Assembly (NCBI RefSeq): GCF_001648895.1
Contig: NZ_LXUF01000001.1
Location: 1,471,726 to 1,535,725 of the forward strand
Reading direction: 5' to 3'
From: Methylovorus sp. MM2
GTDB taxonomy: Bacteria > Pseudomonadota > Gammaproteobacteria > Burkholderiales > Methylophilaceae
Length of the DNA stretch: 64,000 nt
Shown piece by piece: positions 47,764 to 56,679 of the stretch (within the stretch, counting starts at the first letter, position 1; the number at the start of each line of letters is the position of its first letter). A program made the translations under genes and the position numbers. The notes below the pieces were generated by a model, which had not been told where the DNA came from, did no database searches, and saw only the letters and a list, made by a program, of their open reading frames with translations.

Positions 47764-48846
47764 ATGAGCCCATACCAAAAAATCGCAACCGACGATATCC
47801 GCATCAAGGAGATCAAGGAACTCGCCCCTCCTTCTACCTTGCTGGAAAAGTTGCAGGCGAGTACTGCGACTACGGATAACATCGTGGCTGCCCGATCTGC
47901 TATCCACGGCATATTGCATAGCGCTGATGACCGTTTGCTGGTCATTGTCGGCCCTTGCTCGATCCATGACCCTAAGTCCGGCATCGAATACGCAAAACGC
48001 TTAGTGACACAACGCGCCCTTTTCTCAAAAGAACTGGTCATCGTGATGCGTGTATATTTTGAAAAACCACGCACGACCGTGGGCTGGAAAGGCCTGATCA
48101 ATGACCCGCACCTTGATGGCAGCTACAAGATTAATGAAGGCCTTGAGATTGCCCGCCGCTTCTTGCTGGAAGTGAATGAGCTTGGCTTGCCTGCGGCAAC
48201 CGAATTCTTGGATACCATCACGCCACAATACACAGCAGACTTAGTCAGCTGGGGAGCGATAGGCGCACGCACGACAGAATCACAGATACACCGGGAGCTA
48301 GCTTCTGGTTTATCTTGCCCGGTCGGCTTTAAAAATGGCACCGATGGCAATATCAAGATCGCAGTTGATGCGATTAAGGCTGCCGCAAGCCCACATCATT
48401 TTCTATCAGTGACCAAAGAAGGCCATTCAGCCATCGTATCAACAACGGGCAATGAAGACTGCCATGTCATATTACGTGGTGGAAAAACACCCAACTATGA
48501 TGCAGCCAGCGTTGAAGCGGCAGCGAGCGAGTTGGCAAGTGCAGGCCTGACAGCAAAAGTGATGGTAGATTGTTCACATGCCAATAGTTCACGCCAGTAC
48601 AAAATGCAGACAGAAGTCGCAAAGAACGTGGCCGATCAATTAGGTAATGGTGATGACCGTATCATCGGCGTGATGGTGGAGTCACACCTGTATGAAGGCC
48701 GGCAAGATCATACGCCCGGCTGCTCACTTGAGTACGGAAAATCTATTACTGATGCCTGTTTAGGGTGGGATGATACGCTGGTTGTACTTGAAACTTTGGC
48801 AGAAGGTGTGCGTGCTCGCAGAAGGCATGAAGAAGTGATCGAGTAA
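47764..48846 (+). CDS. aroG: 3-deoxy-7-phosphoheptulonate synthase (class I, AroG type)
   Basis: DAHP synthase joins phosphoenolpyruvate and erythrose 4-phosphate, the first step of aromatic amino acid synthesis. Motifs include VIVGPCSIHDP (metal and PEP site), RVYFEKPRTTVGWKGL, AATEFLDTITPQY, SGLSCPVGFKNGTDG and VMVDCSHANSSRQYKMQ. I take the ATG at 47764, whose N-terminus (SPYQKIATDDIRIKEIKEL) lines up with AroG; an in-frame TTG at 47731 would add 11 residues. Which aromatic amino acid inhibits it cannot be told from sequence alone. Confidence 0.95.
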   Translation: MSPYQKIATDDIRIKEIKELAPPSTLLEKLQASTATTDNIVAARSAIHGILHSADDRLLVIVGPCSIHDPKSGIEYAKRLVTQRALFSKELVIVMRVYFEKPRTTVGWKGLINDPHLDGSYKINEGLEIARRFLLEVNELGLPAATEFLDTITPQYTADLVSWGAIGARTTESQIHRELASGLSCPVGFKNGTDGNIKIAVDAIKAAASPHHFLSVTKEGHSAIVSTTGNEDCHVILRGGKTPNYDAASVEAAASELASAGLTAKVMVDCSHANSSRQYKMQTEVAKNVADQLGNGDDRIIGVMVESHLYEGRQDHTPGCSLEYGKSITDACLGWDDTLVVLETLAEGVRARRRHEEVIE

Positions 48847-48858
48847 TTCCTTTCAAAT

Positions 48859-48889
48859 AAAAAAACCGGCTCACATGGCCGGTTTTTTT
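48859..48889. terminator. Bidirectional terminator between aroG and the ferredoxin gene
   Basis: AAAAAACCGGC pairs with GCCGGTTTTTT around a seven-base loop. Both flanking genes converge on it. Confidence 0.92.
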
Positions 48890-48900
48890 ATTATCTGAAA

Positions 48901-49320
48901 CTAAAACAATTCCAGATTACGACTCTTATCCCCTTTTCGCCGCACACTTCTGCTACGTTTCTTGATACCAGTCTTTTGCTGTGATTTAGGCATCAACTCA
49001 TCATCTGAAAAAAGTAATCCTTGTGGCGCAAACATATCTTGACTGCGCTGCGAGGCTTTAAATTTAGCCAGCAATCGGCAATCCACCGTGATATCAGCAA
49101 TTGGGACACAACAACATGGCAACACCTCATCGTATGCCACAAAGGCCAGCGGCGGCTCCAAGTAGCGAACATCTCCATGCAAGAGTTTGACACGACACAT
49201 GCCACAATAGCCGCTGCGGCACTGATATTCGACCTCGTGCCCGGTGCGCTCCAACCCATCCAGCAATGTCTCATGCAGCACTAGACGAAATGATTGATCT
49301 TGTGTGGTGATCTGACTCAA
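48901..49320 (-). CDS. YfaE-like 2Fe-2S ferredoxin with a basic C-terminal extension
   Basis: YfaE-type ferredoxins reduce the diferric centre of NrdB so that the tyrosyl radical can be formed or restored. The cluster ligands are CRSGYCGMC (near residue 34) plus the downstream Cys in VLPCCCVP. The first 90 residues match the family. About 50 extra residues follow, including a basic stretch ([15 protein letters not shown]), which E. coli YfaE lacks. The start is a TTG that overlaps the nrdB stop (TTGA), so it is coupled to nrdB. Confidence 0.9.
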   Translation of the reverse strand: MSQITTQDQSFRLVLHETLLDGLERTGHEVEYQCRSGYCGMCRVKLLHGDVRYLEPPLAFVAYDEVLPCCCVPIADITVDCRLLAKFKASQRSQDMFAPQGLLFSDDELMPKSQQKTGIKKRSRSVRRKGDKSRNLELF

Positions 49321-50450
49321 AGTTCAAAACTGTTAAGATCATCCGCCGAGACTTCTGAATCGATCTGGCCGATAAGATAAGAGCTTAATTCAACTTCTTG
49401 CGGAGCCACTTGCACGGTATCAGAGGCCAACCATGTATTGATCCATGGGATAGGGTTACTTTTTGCATTCTCGAATGCGGGCGGTAGGCCGACTGATGCC
49501 ATGCGGTTGTTTGTGATGTACTCGACATACTGGCAAAGGATGTTCTTGTTCAAACCGATCATCGAACCACCTTTGAACAGGTAATCTGCCCAGCCCTTCT
49601 CTTGTTGAGCCGCTTCCTTGAACATATCACAACATTCTTGATGCAGCTCTTGGGCGATTACCGCAAACTCGGGGTCATCCTGCCCTGAACGCATGATATT
49701 CAGCATATGCTGCGTCCCTGTCAGGTGAAGCGCCTCATCACGCGCGATAAGTCGGATGATCTTGGCATTACCTTCCATCACCTTACGTTCAGCAAAGGCA
49801 AATGAGCAGGCAAAGCTGACATAGAAGCGAATCGCCTCAAGAATATTGATGCTCATGAGGCATAGATAGAGCTTCTTTTTCAGTTCACGCAGACGAATAG
49901 ATTCCAGCTTGCCATTGATGACATGCTCCCCCTCACCAAGCTGTGAATACAGCATCATGTAACGGATCAGATCATCGTAATAAGCGGAGATATCAGAAGC
50001 TCTCGCACAGATATTGTCATTGCGCACGATGTCATCGAATACCAGTGATGGATCATTGATGATGTTACGGATGATATGCGTGTAGGAGCGCGAGTGGATA
50101 GTCTCAGAGAATGCCCATGTCGCGATCCAAGTCTCCAATTCAGGCAATGAGGCTAACGGCAGCAATGCCACATTGGGACTACGGCCTTGAATAGAATCCA
50201 ACAACGTCTGATATTTCAGGTTACTGATAAAGATGTGCTTCTCATGCTCAGGCAAATTCTGGTAATCGATACGATCTTGCGAAACATCCACCTCTTCCGG
50301 ACGCCAAAAGAATGAAAGCTGCTTTTCGATCAAGCGTTCAAATACCGGGTATTTTTGCTGATCGTAGCGAGCGACGTTGACCGGCTGTCCGAAGAACATC
50401 GGCTCTTCCATCTGCTTGTTATCTACCTTAGAAAAGATGCTATAGGCCAT
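49317..50450 (-). CDS. nrdB: Class Ia ribonucleotide reductase beta subunit
   Basis: NrdB holds the diferric-tyrosyl radical cofactor. The 377-residue protein has [19 protein letters not shown], which contains two iron ligands and the radical Tyr, and the second ligand set with [14 protein letters not shown]. Further helices match the R2 fold, and the C-terminus SFEL-type tail should bind NrdA. The gene lies 110 bases after nrdA, separated by a strong hairpin, and just before the YfaE-like ferredoxin. Confidence 0.97.
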   Translation of the reverse strand: MAYSIFSKVDNKQMEEPMFFGQPVNVARYDQQKYPVFERLIEKQLSFFWRPEEVDVSQDRIDYQNLPEHEKHIFISNLKYQTLLDSIQGRSPNVALLPLASLPELETWIATWAFSETIHSRSYTHIIRNIINDPSLVFDDIVRNDNICARASDISAYYDDLIRYMMLYSQLGEGEHVINGKLESIRLRELKKKLYLCLMSINILEAIRFYVSFACSFAFAERKVMEGNAKIIRLIARDEALHLTGTQHMLNIMRSGQDDPEFAVIAQELHQECCDMFKEAAQQEKGWADYLFKGGSMIGLNKNILCQYVEYITNNRMASVGLPPAFENAKSNPIPWINTWLASDTVQVAPQEVELSSYLIGQIDSEVSADDLNSFEL

Positions 50451-50493
50451 GACGTTATTCTCTGGTATTTATTCGATTGATTTTTATTAGTAT

Positions 50494-50524
50494 CAGCTGC
50501 GCACCGATAAACGGTGCGCAGCTG
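50494..50524. promoter_or_regulatory. 13-bp perfect hairpin between nrdA and nrdB
   Basis: CAGCTGCGCACCG pairs exactly with CGGTGCGCAGCTG around a five-base loop. No T tract follows on the minus strand, so it is not a standard terminator. It could protect the nrdA mRNA 3' end after processing, or set the NrdA:NrdB ratio. Confidence 0.6.
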
Positions 50525-50560
50525 GCAATGCACTTGTAGTATCTAGCTAAATAAGGACGC

Positions 50561-52864
50561 CTATATCTTGCAAGCACCACTTTCACAAGATGCGTCTTCC
50601 TCTTCGCTCTCGCCTGCGCCATCACGCGTGTTGTGGTAATACAGCGTCTTGATTCCCAACTTATATGCCTGCAACAAATCTTTCAGCAATTGCTTCATCG
50701 GCACCCGACCGCCTTCAAAACGCTTAGGATCGTAATTGGTATTGGTCGAGATCGATTGATCGACAAACTTTTGCATGATGCCTACCAGCTTTAGATACCC
50801 TTCGTTATCAGGCATTTGCCAAAGCAATTGGTATTGACTACGCAGACGATCGATTTCTGGCACGACTTGGCGCAAGATACCATCCTTGGATTGCTTCACA
50901 GACACCAAACCACGTGGCGGCTCGATGCCATTGGTCGCATTGGCAATCTGGCTGGAAGTTTCAGAAGGCATGAGCGCAGTTAGCGTAGAGTTGCGCAGAC
51001 CATGCGTTGTGATATCGCCACGAAGCGCTTCCCAATCCAATTGCAACGGCTCACTGCAAACTGCATCCAGATCGCGCTTGTAGGTATCGATCGGCAAAAT
51101 GCCCTGCGCATAGGTAGTTTCATGGAATGCTTTGCAAGGACCGAATTCGCGTGATAGCTGTACCGATGCTTTCAATAGGTAATATTGGATGGCTTCAAAA
51201 GTGCGATGCGTCAGCGATAGCGCTGCTTCATCAGTATAGCCAGTGCCGTTCTTTGCCAGATAATAAGCATAGTTAATGACACCGACCCCAAGCGAACGGC
51301 GTTTCTCAGTCGCATTCAAGGCTGCTTTTACAGGGTAATCCTGATATTCGAGTAACGCATCCAGTGAGCGAACGACCAACTCTGCCAGACCTTCAAGCTC
51401 ATCCAATGATTCCAATGCACCAAGATTGAAAGCTGAAAGTGTGCATAAAGCGATCTCGCCCTCTCCATCATTCAAATCGTTCAATGGGCTTGTTGGTAAG
51501 GCAATCTCCATACACAAATTAGATTGGCGTATTGGTGCTAAAGCAGGGTTAAATGGACTATGCGTATTGCAATGATCCACATTCTGTATGTAGATACGCC
51601 CAGTGCCAGCGCGCTCTTGCATCATCAATGAGAAGAGCTCGACAGCTGGCAACGTGCGCTTGCGAACACTGCCATCGGCTTCATATTGGGTATATAACCG
51701 CTCGAACTCATCCTGATCTGCAAAGAATGCGTCATACAAACCCGGCACATCATGTGGGGAGAACAAACTGATCTCTTGCCCCTTGATGAGTCGCTGATAC
51801 ATCAGACGGTTTATCTGTACGCCGTAATCAAGATGGCGCACACGGTTCTCTTCCACGCCACGGTTATTCTTGAGCACCAATAGGGTCTCGACCTCAAGAT
51901 GCCAGATCGGGTAGAACAAAGTCGCAGCACCACCGCGCACTCCACCTTGGGAGCAAGACTTGACGGCTGCCTGAAACAACTTGTAGAACGGCAAGCAGCC
52001 TGTGTGCTGCGCTTCACCATTGCGAATCTCGCTGCCGACTGCACGGATACGCCCCGCATTGATGCCGATACCAGCACGCTGGGATACGTAACGCACGATT
52101 GAGCTCGTCGTCGCATTGATACTATCCAGACTATCATCGCACTCGATCAATACGCATGAACTGAACTGACGGGTAGGTGTACGCACACCGGCCATGATTG
52201 GGGTTGGTAACGAAATCTTGAAGTTTGAAGCCGCGTCATAGAAGCGTTTGATCAGATCAAGGCGAGTACTACCTGTATATCTGGCAAATAGACACATGGC
52301 GACCAGCATGTAGAGGAATTGCGGACTCTCATACACTTTTTTGCTGACACGATTCTGTACCAGATACTTGCCTTCCAACTGCTTGACTGCTGCATAGGAA
52401 AACTTCATATCGCGCCAGTGATCGATATAGCCATTCAATTCATCAAACTCGGCCTTTGTATAATCGCGTAGCAGGTGCGCATCGTATTTACCAAGCGCTG
52501 TCAGATTGGTGACATGGTCAAATAGATGCGGTGGCTCGAACTGGCCATAAGCGATCTTGCGCAAGTGGAATATCGACAAGCGCGCCGCCATATACTGATA
52601 GTCTGGTGTTTCTTCCGAAATCAGATCCGCGGCTGATTTGATAATGGTTTCATGGATAGCATCCGTACGAATACCATCATAAAACTGAATATGTGAGCGT
52701 AACTCAACCTGAGAAACCGAGACATTATTCAGACCTTCTGCCGCCCACTCGATCACGCGGTGGATCTTGTCTAGATTGATAGGCTCAAGGCGGCCATCAC
52801 GCTTAGTGGCTTGCATAGATTCGTAATGAAGTTGGCGAGGCGTGTTTACTGTTGTGTCGTCCAT
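50561..52864 (-). CDS. nrdA: Class Ia ribonucleotide reductase alpha subunit
   Basis: NrdA reduces ribonucleoside diphosphates. The 767-residue protein has an N-terminal ATP-cone (KRDGRLEPINLDKIHRVIEWA-type region near residue 20), the first redox Cys in SSCVLIECDDSLD, the active-site NLCMEIALPT with the thiyl Cys, and the C-terminal shuttle pair CESGAC. I prefer the ATG at 52864, which has AAGGGAG seven bases upstream, over the in-frame ATG at 52903. The cobalamin riboswitch upstream on the same strand should repress it when B12 is present. Confidence 0.97.
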   Translation of the reverse strand: MDDTTVNTPRQLHYESMQATKRDGRLEPINLDKIHRVIEWAAEGLNNVSVSQVELRSHIQFYDGIRTDAIHETIIKSAADLISEETPDYQYMAARLSIFHLRKIAYGQFEPPHLFDHVTNLTALGKYDAHLLRDYTKAEFDELNGYIDHWRDMKFSYAAVKQLEGKYLVQNRVSKKVYESPQFLYMLVAMCLFARYTGSTRLDLIKRFYDAASNFKISLPTPIMAGVRTPTRQFSSCVLIECDDSLDSINATTSSIVRYVSQRAGIGINAGRIRAVGSEIRNGEAQHTGCLPFYKLFQAAVKSCSQGGVRGGAATLFYPIWHLEVETLLVLKNNRGVEENRVRHLDYGVQINRLMYQRLIKGQEISLFSPHDVPGLYDAFFADQDEFERLYTQYEADGSVRKRTLPAVELFSLMMQERAGTGRIYIQNVDHCNTHSPFNPALAPIRQSNLCMEIALPTSPLNDLNDGEGEIALCTLSAFNLGALESLDELEGLAELVVRSLDALLEYQDYPVKAALNATEKRRSLGVGVINYAYYLAKNGTGYTDEAALSLTHRTFEAIQYYLLKASVQLSREFGPCKAFHETTYAQGILPIDTYKRDLDAVCSEPLQLDWEALRGDITTHGLRNSTLTALMPSETSSQIANATNGIEPPRGLVSVKQSKDGILRQVVPEIDRLRSQYQLLWQMPDNEGYLKLVGIMQKFVDQSISTNTNYDPKRFEGGRVPMKQLLKDLLQAYKLGIKTLYYHNTRDGAGESEEEDASCESGACKI

Positions 52865-53034
52865 GATGGCTCCCTTATGCGAGCGCGGGGATGTCCAGAC
52901 CATATCTTAAGTACAGTACAGCAAGATAAATAACTTGCAACACGCACCAGCCAATACGGACAAGCAATGAAGAAAACGCAAAGCGCGTTCTGTTCTGCCG
53001 AGGTCACCCCGCCTCAAACGTTACGAAAAATATC

Positions 53035-53218
53035 CACGGCAGGTCTCCTGGCTTTCAGCTTCACTCAGACAGCCTTCCCGGATATATCCAGTGGCATGTT
53101 GCCCGAGCGACCAGTCCTAAAACTGGTGGCTGATTACAGTTGCGGGGGCAGCCCCGGCTTTAGAATATTCATCTTTTTGAATACCCTTTACCGGATTCCC
53201 TTTTAACTCACATTTAGA
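53035..53218 (-). ncRNA. Cobalamin riboswitch of the nrdA-nrdB operon
   Basis: All core boxes are in order on the minus strand: GTTAAAAGGGAATCCGGT, GCTGCCCCCGCAACTGTAA, GCCACTGG, GGGAAGGC and the B12 box AGCCAGGAGACCTGCC (53053-53038). This match is close to the AdoCbl class consensus. It lies just downstream of the promoter and 170 bases before nrdA. B12 binding should turn off the B12-independent reductase, which implies a B12-dependent class II reductase (NrdJ) elsewhere in the genome. Confidence 0.95.
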
Positions 53219-53245
53219 AATGTCTGTGAGGACCGTAGTGGCTCC

Positions 53246-53275
53246 ACTATATCTCAGCGGGATATTATTTTGCAA
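53246..53275 (-). promoter_or_regulatory. Sigma-70 promoter of the nrd operon
   Basis: On the minus strand TTGCAA (53275-53270) and TATAGT (53251-53246) are 18 bases apart. Transcription would begin near 53239, about 20 bases before the riboswitch core. Confidence 0.65.
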
Positions 53276-53299
53276 TAGAGATTTTTGATAAAAACCACA

Positions 53300-53335
53300 A
53301 TAGGTTGATTTTTTTAAAATAAAAAATCAACCTAT
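53300..53335. terminator. Terminator-like hairpin after metE
   Basis: ATAGGTTGATTTTTT and AAAAAATCAACCTAT form a perfect 15-bp stem with a six-base loop. It lies 26 bases past the metE stop. The stem is A+T-rich and followed by mixed sequence, but its position supports a metE terminator. Confidence 0.65.
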
Positions 53336-53360
53336 ATGTGCATAAGGATTTAAGAGAAGA

Positions 53361-55634
53361 CTACTGCTGCAAGCTTGCGCGCAGGTTTCTTGCTACCTGA
53401 ACCATGTTCTGCAATGCGGTAACAGTTTCCGGCCAAGCTCGGGTTTTTAAGCCGCAATCCGGATTGATCCACAAACGCTCGACAGGAATGACTTCCATCG
53501 CACGCAGCATGAGTTTTTCCATCGCTTCGACAGTAGGTACTCTTGGCGAATGGATATCATAGACACCCGGCCCTATCTCATTTGGATATTCGAACTCCCC
53601 GAATCCATCCAGCAATTCCATCGCTGATCGTGATGTCTCGATGGTGATGACATCTGCATCCATTGCAGCGATAGATGGCAGAATATCGTTGAATTCCGAA
53701 TAACACATATGCGTGTGTATCTGCGTTGCATCATTCGCCACGCTTGCTGACAGCTTAAATGCTCGAACCGCCCAGGCAAGGTAGTGTGCCCAATTGGCTT
53801 TTTGCAAAGGTAAGCCCTCACGAAATGCCGGCTCATCGATTTGGATGACAGAGATACCCGCTTTCTCAAGATCAGCAACCTCGTCACGTATCGCCAAAGC
53901 TAACTGCAGAGCAGTAGTTTCACGTAGCTGATCGTTACGCACGAATGACCATTGCAACATCGTCACGGGACCAGTAAGCATACCTTTCACAGGCTTTTGT
54001 GTAAGAGACTGCGCATAGGTCGTCGCTTCTACCGTCATTGGCAATGGTCTGTAGACATCGCCATAGATGACGGGCGGCTTCACGCAACGGGAACCATAAC
54101 TTTGCACCCAGCCATTTTGGGTAAATGCATAGCCAGCAAGTTGCTCGCCGAAATACTCCACCATGTCATTGCGCTCCGCCTCGCCATGTACCAATACATC
54201 TAGACCCAAAAACTCCTGTTGCTTGATGGCATGACGGATATTCGCTTGCATATCAGATATATACTGCACCTCATTCAATTCACCTCTCTTAAACGCGGCA
54301 CGGCTGGCACGTATCTCAGCCGTCTGCGGGAATGAACCTATCGTCGTCGTGGGCAATAATGGCAGCTTAAGTTCTGCCTGCTGGATGACTCGCCTGGCTG
54401 CAAAAGGACTTTGGCGATCCGCATCGACTTCATGCAGTTTTTCTAAACGCTTGCTGACTTCACTGGCGTGCACCCGACTAGACGTCGAACGGGTTACCGC
54501 TGCATGATAAGATTGCGATAACGCATCAGAAACAGCATCTCTACCCTCATCTAACGCTTTCACCAATACTTGCAGCTCGATCAACTTTTCATCTGCGAAT
54601 GCAAGCCATGACTTGATTTCACTATCCAGCTTGGTCTCATGATCAAGCGTCACTGGCACATGCAATAGCGAACATGATGGGGCGATCCATAAACGATCAC
54701 CCAGCAATGCCGATACCGGCTCTAAAATATCTAAAGTCTCATTCAGGTTATTGCGCCAAATGTTACGTCCATCGACTACGCCAGCAGATAATACCCAGTG
54801 TGACGGTAATGCATGGAGCCATGGCTTCAGCTGCTCAGGAGCACGTACAAGATCGATATGGATGCCATCCACAGGCAAGCTTATGATGCTGGGTATATAG
54901 CGCGCCACATGATCAAAATAAGTCGCTAGCAATAACTTGGGGCGGTCATCACGAATGCGTGCGTAAGCATGCTCAAACGCCTCTAGCCACTGCGCATTCA
55001 GATCTAACGTCAGAATAGGTTCATCTATCTGCACCCACTCGATACCACGATATTTAAGCTCTGCCAACAATGCGGCATATTGCGCGCACAATGATGGGAG
55101 AAGGCTTACTCGATCAAAACCCTCTGCGCGACTTTTGCTCAGATACAGATAAGATACCGGACCAAGCAAAGTGGGCTTAACCGATGATCCAGTTGCCAGT
55201 GCCTCATCCACCTGAACCAGCAGTTCATGTGCATTGGCAGAGAATGCGGTCTCAGGGCCAAGCTCGGGCACAAGATAATGATAATTGGTATCGAACCACT
55301 TGGTCATTTCACTGGCAGGCTGTGATGCATTGCCACGCGCCAGAGAAAAATAATCTGTAGGTGCCAATACTTTACCGGCCAAGCCAAAACGCGCTGGGGC
55401 AGCGCCGAATAACACCGTGTGATCAAGCACATGATCATAGTAAGAAAAATCGCCAACGCTCACGAATGCCAGACCGGCGCTTTCTTGTTTTTGCCAATTA
55501 AGGTGACGAAGTTGGCTGCCAGTAGCTTCAAGCTCCTGAATACTGCTATTGCCTTGCCAGAATGACTCTAGCGCGAACTTCAGCTCACGTTTTGCGCCTA
55601 TGCGCGGATAACCAAGAATATGTGCGGTTGTCAT
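53361..55634 (-). CDS. metE: Cobalamin-independent methionine synthase MetE
   Basis: MetE transfers the methyl of 5-methyltetrahydropteroyltri-L-glutamate to homocysteine without B12. The 757-residue protein is full length: HILGYPRIGAKRELKFALE at the start, TTTIGSFPQTAEIRASRA at the second domain, QIDEPAFREGLPL, and the zinc ligands in THMCYSEFNDI and NPDCGLKTR. It is divergent from metR and shows no riboswitch of its own. Control is probably through MetR and homocysteine. Confidence 0.98.
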   Translation of the reverse strand: MTTAHILGYPRIGAKRELKFALESFWQGNSSIQELEATGSQLRHLNWQKQESAGLAFVSVGDFSYYDHVLDHTVLFGAAPARFGLAGKVLAPTDYFSLARGNASQPASEMTKWFDTNYHYLVPELGPETAFSANAHELLVQVDEALATGSSVKPTLLGPVSYLYLSKSRAEGFDRVSLLPSLCAQYAALLAELKYRGIEWVQIDEPILTLDLNAQWLEAFEHAYARIRDDRPKLLLATYFDHVARYIPSIISLPVDGIHIDLVRAPEQLKPWLHALPSHWVLSAGVVDGRNIWRNNLNETLDILEPVSALLGDRLWIAPSCSLLHVPVTLDHETKLDSEIKSWLAFADEKLIELQVLVKALDEGRDAVSDALSQSYHAAVTRSTSSRVHASEVSKRLEKLHEVDADRQSPFAARRVIQQAELKLPLLPTTTIGSFPQTAEIRASRAAFKRGELNEVQYISDMQANIRHAIKQQEFLGLDVLVHGEAERNDMVEYFGEQLAGYAFTQNGWVQSYGSRCVKPPVIYGDVYRPLPMTVEATTYAQSLTQKPVKGMLTGPVTMLQWSFVRNDQLRETTALQLALAIRDEVADLEKAGISVIQIDEPAFREGLPLQKANWAHYLAWAVRAFKLSASVANDATQIHTHMCYSEFNDILPSIAAMDADVITIETSRSAMELLDGFGEFEYPNEIGPGVYDIHSPRVPTVEAMEKLMLRAMEVIPVERLWINPDCGLKTRAWPETVTALQNMVQVARNLRASLQQ

Positions 55635-55714
55635 GATGACTCCATGCTTTTTGAAAAAAATGGAGTTTGCGTGCTATCATTAAATTAATAAAGCGACATT
55701 TTTTTAAATTAAAT

Positions 55715-55727
55715 TGAATTAAATTCA
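55715..55727. promoter_or_regulatory. MetR operator between metE and metR
   Basis: TGAA-TTAAA-TTCA matches the MetR consensus TGAA-N5-TTCA exactly. It ends four bases before the metR ATG and about 80 bases before the metE ATG. It should allow metE activation and metR autorepression. Confidence 0.7.
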
Positions 55728-55731
55728 TATC

Positions 55732-56643
55732 ATGATAGAAATCCGGCACCTAAAATCATTCAAGGCCATTTCAGAAAGTGGAAAGCTCGCGCTTGCGGCA
55801 GAGCGCGTACACCTGACACAATCCGCACTCTCCCACCAGATACGTGCTGTTGAAGAATATTACGACATCACCTTATTTCAGCGCACGGCTCATGGCTTAC
55901 GCTTCACGCCTGCTGGTGAGCGACTATTAAAACTAGCCGATATCGTGCTGGAAGCGACAGCACACGCTGAGCGTGATTTGGAACGGCTCAAGCTAGATCA
56001 ATCAGGCGAATTGCGTATCGTGCTGGAATGCCATACCTGTTTTGATTGGCTGACCCCGGTAATGGATCTATTTCGGCGTGCATGGCCAGAAGTAGAATTG
56101 GATCTCGTGGCCGGGTTCCACAGTGACCCTTGGAATCTGATCAAAGAGGGTAAGGCAGATTTTGTCATTGGCGGCTTGCCAAGCGCCTCCAAACATCTGC
56201 AACACACGCCTTTATTTAAATTCGAGATACTGGCTGTGCTTCCGCCAGACCATCCATTGCATAACAAACCTTATTTGGTACCAGAAGATTTTAATCATCA
56301 GACCTTGATCACTTATCCAGTACCCGAAGAGCGCATCGACCTTGTGCGGGAGTTGCTCGCTCCTGCGCATATCAAGTTTGAACGTCGCACCGCTGAATTA
56401 ACGGTCGCCATCATGCAGTTAGTCGCCAGCCGTCGCGGACTTGCGGCATTGCCAAGCTGGGGATTGCAGAATTACATCGAGCATGAATATGTGATCGGCA
56501 AACCTATTACGAAGAAAGGCTTGTGGTCTGAATTACATGCCGCGGGCAAGGCTGAAGTGATGGCGAAACCTTATGCTGTCGATCTCGTGCGTATCATTCG
56601 CGAAGCATGTTCAGAAAAGCTAGATGGGATTAAGCTGATCTGA
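55732..56643 (+). CDS. metR: LysR-type regulator MetR
   Basis: The 303-residue regulator begins MIEIRHLKSFKAISESGKLA with helix-turn-helix ERVHLTQSALSHQIRAVE, then an effector domain (about 90-295) with LVAGFHSDPWNLIKEGKADFV and ASRRGLAALPSWGL. The match to MetR is close and its position divergent from metE confirms it. Homocysteine is the usual co-effector. It converges on the TPR-oxygenase gene, 36 bases away. Confidence 0.96.
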   Translation: MIEIRHLKSFKAISESGKLALAAERVHLTQSALSHQIRAVEEYYDITLFQRTAHGLRFTPAGERLLKLADIVLEATAHAERDLERLKLDQSGELRIVLECHTCFDWLTPVMDLFRRAWPEVELDLVAGFHSDPWNLIKEGKADFVIGGLPSASKHLQHTPLFKFEILAVLPPDHPLHNKPYLVPEDFNHQTLITYPVPEERIDLVRELLAPAHIKFERRTAELTVAIMQLVASRRGLAALPSWGLQNYIEHEYVIGKPITKKGLWSELHAAGKAEVMAKPYAVDLVRIIREACSEKLDGIKLI

Positions 56644-56679
56644 TACTTGCAACTGGCTTTTTGACCTAAGGATGTTTAG

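Larger units (their letters stand above)
52865..53360 (-). other. Leader region of the nrd operon
   Basis: The 496 bases between metE and nrdA hold no gene. In transcription order they contain the metE terminator, a sigma-70 promoter, the cobalamin aptamer and about 165 bases of expression platform. The platform has a small AACGC/GCGTT stem followed by TTCTTC near 52970-52990, a possible terminator. The weak plus-strand frame at 52967-53206 reads through the aptamer in reverse and is not a gene. Confidence 0.75.

Noticed and set aside
52967-53206. A 79-codon plus-strand frame between metE and nrdA
   Set aside because: It is the reverse complement of the cobalamin aptamer and has no other coding sign.
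53240-53260. Possible NrdR box near the nrd promoter
   Set aside because: The plus strand reads CCACTATATCTCAGCG, which matches only the left half of the NrdR consensus, and I found no second box at the expected spacing. I therefore do not call it.
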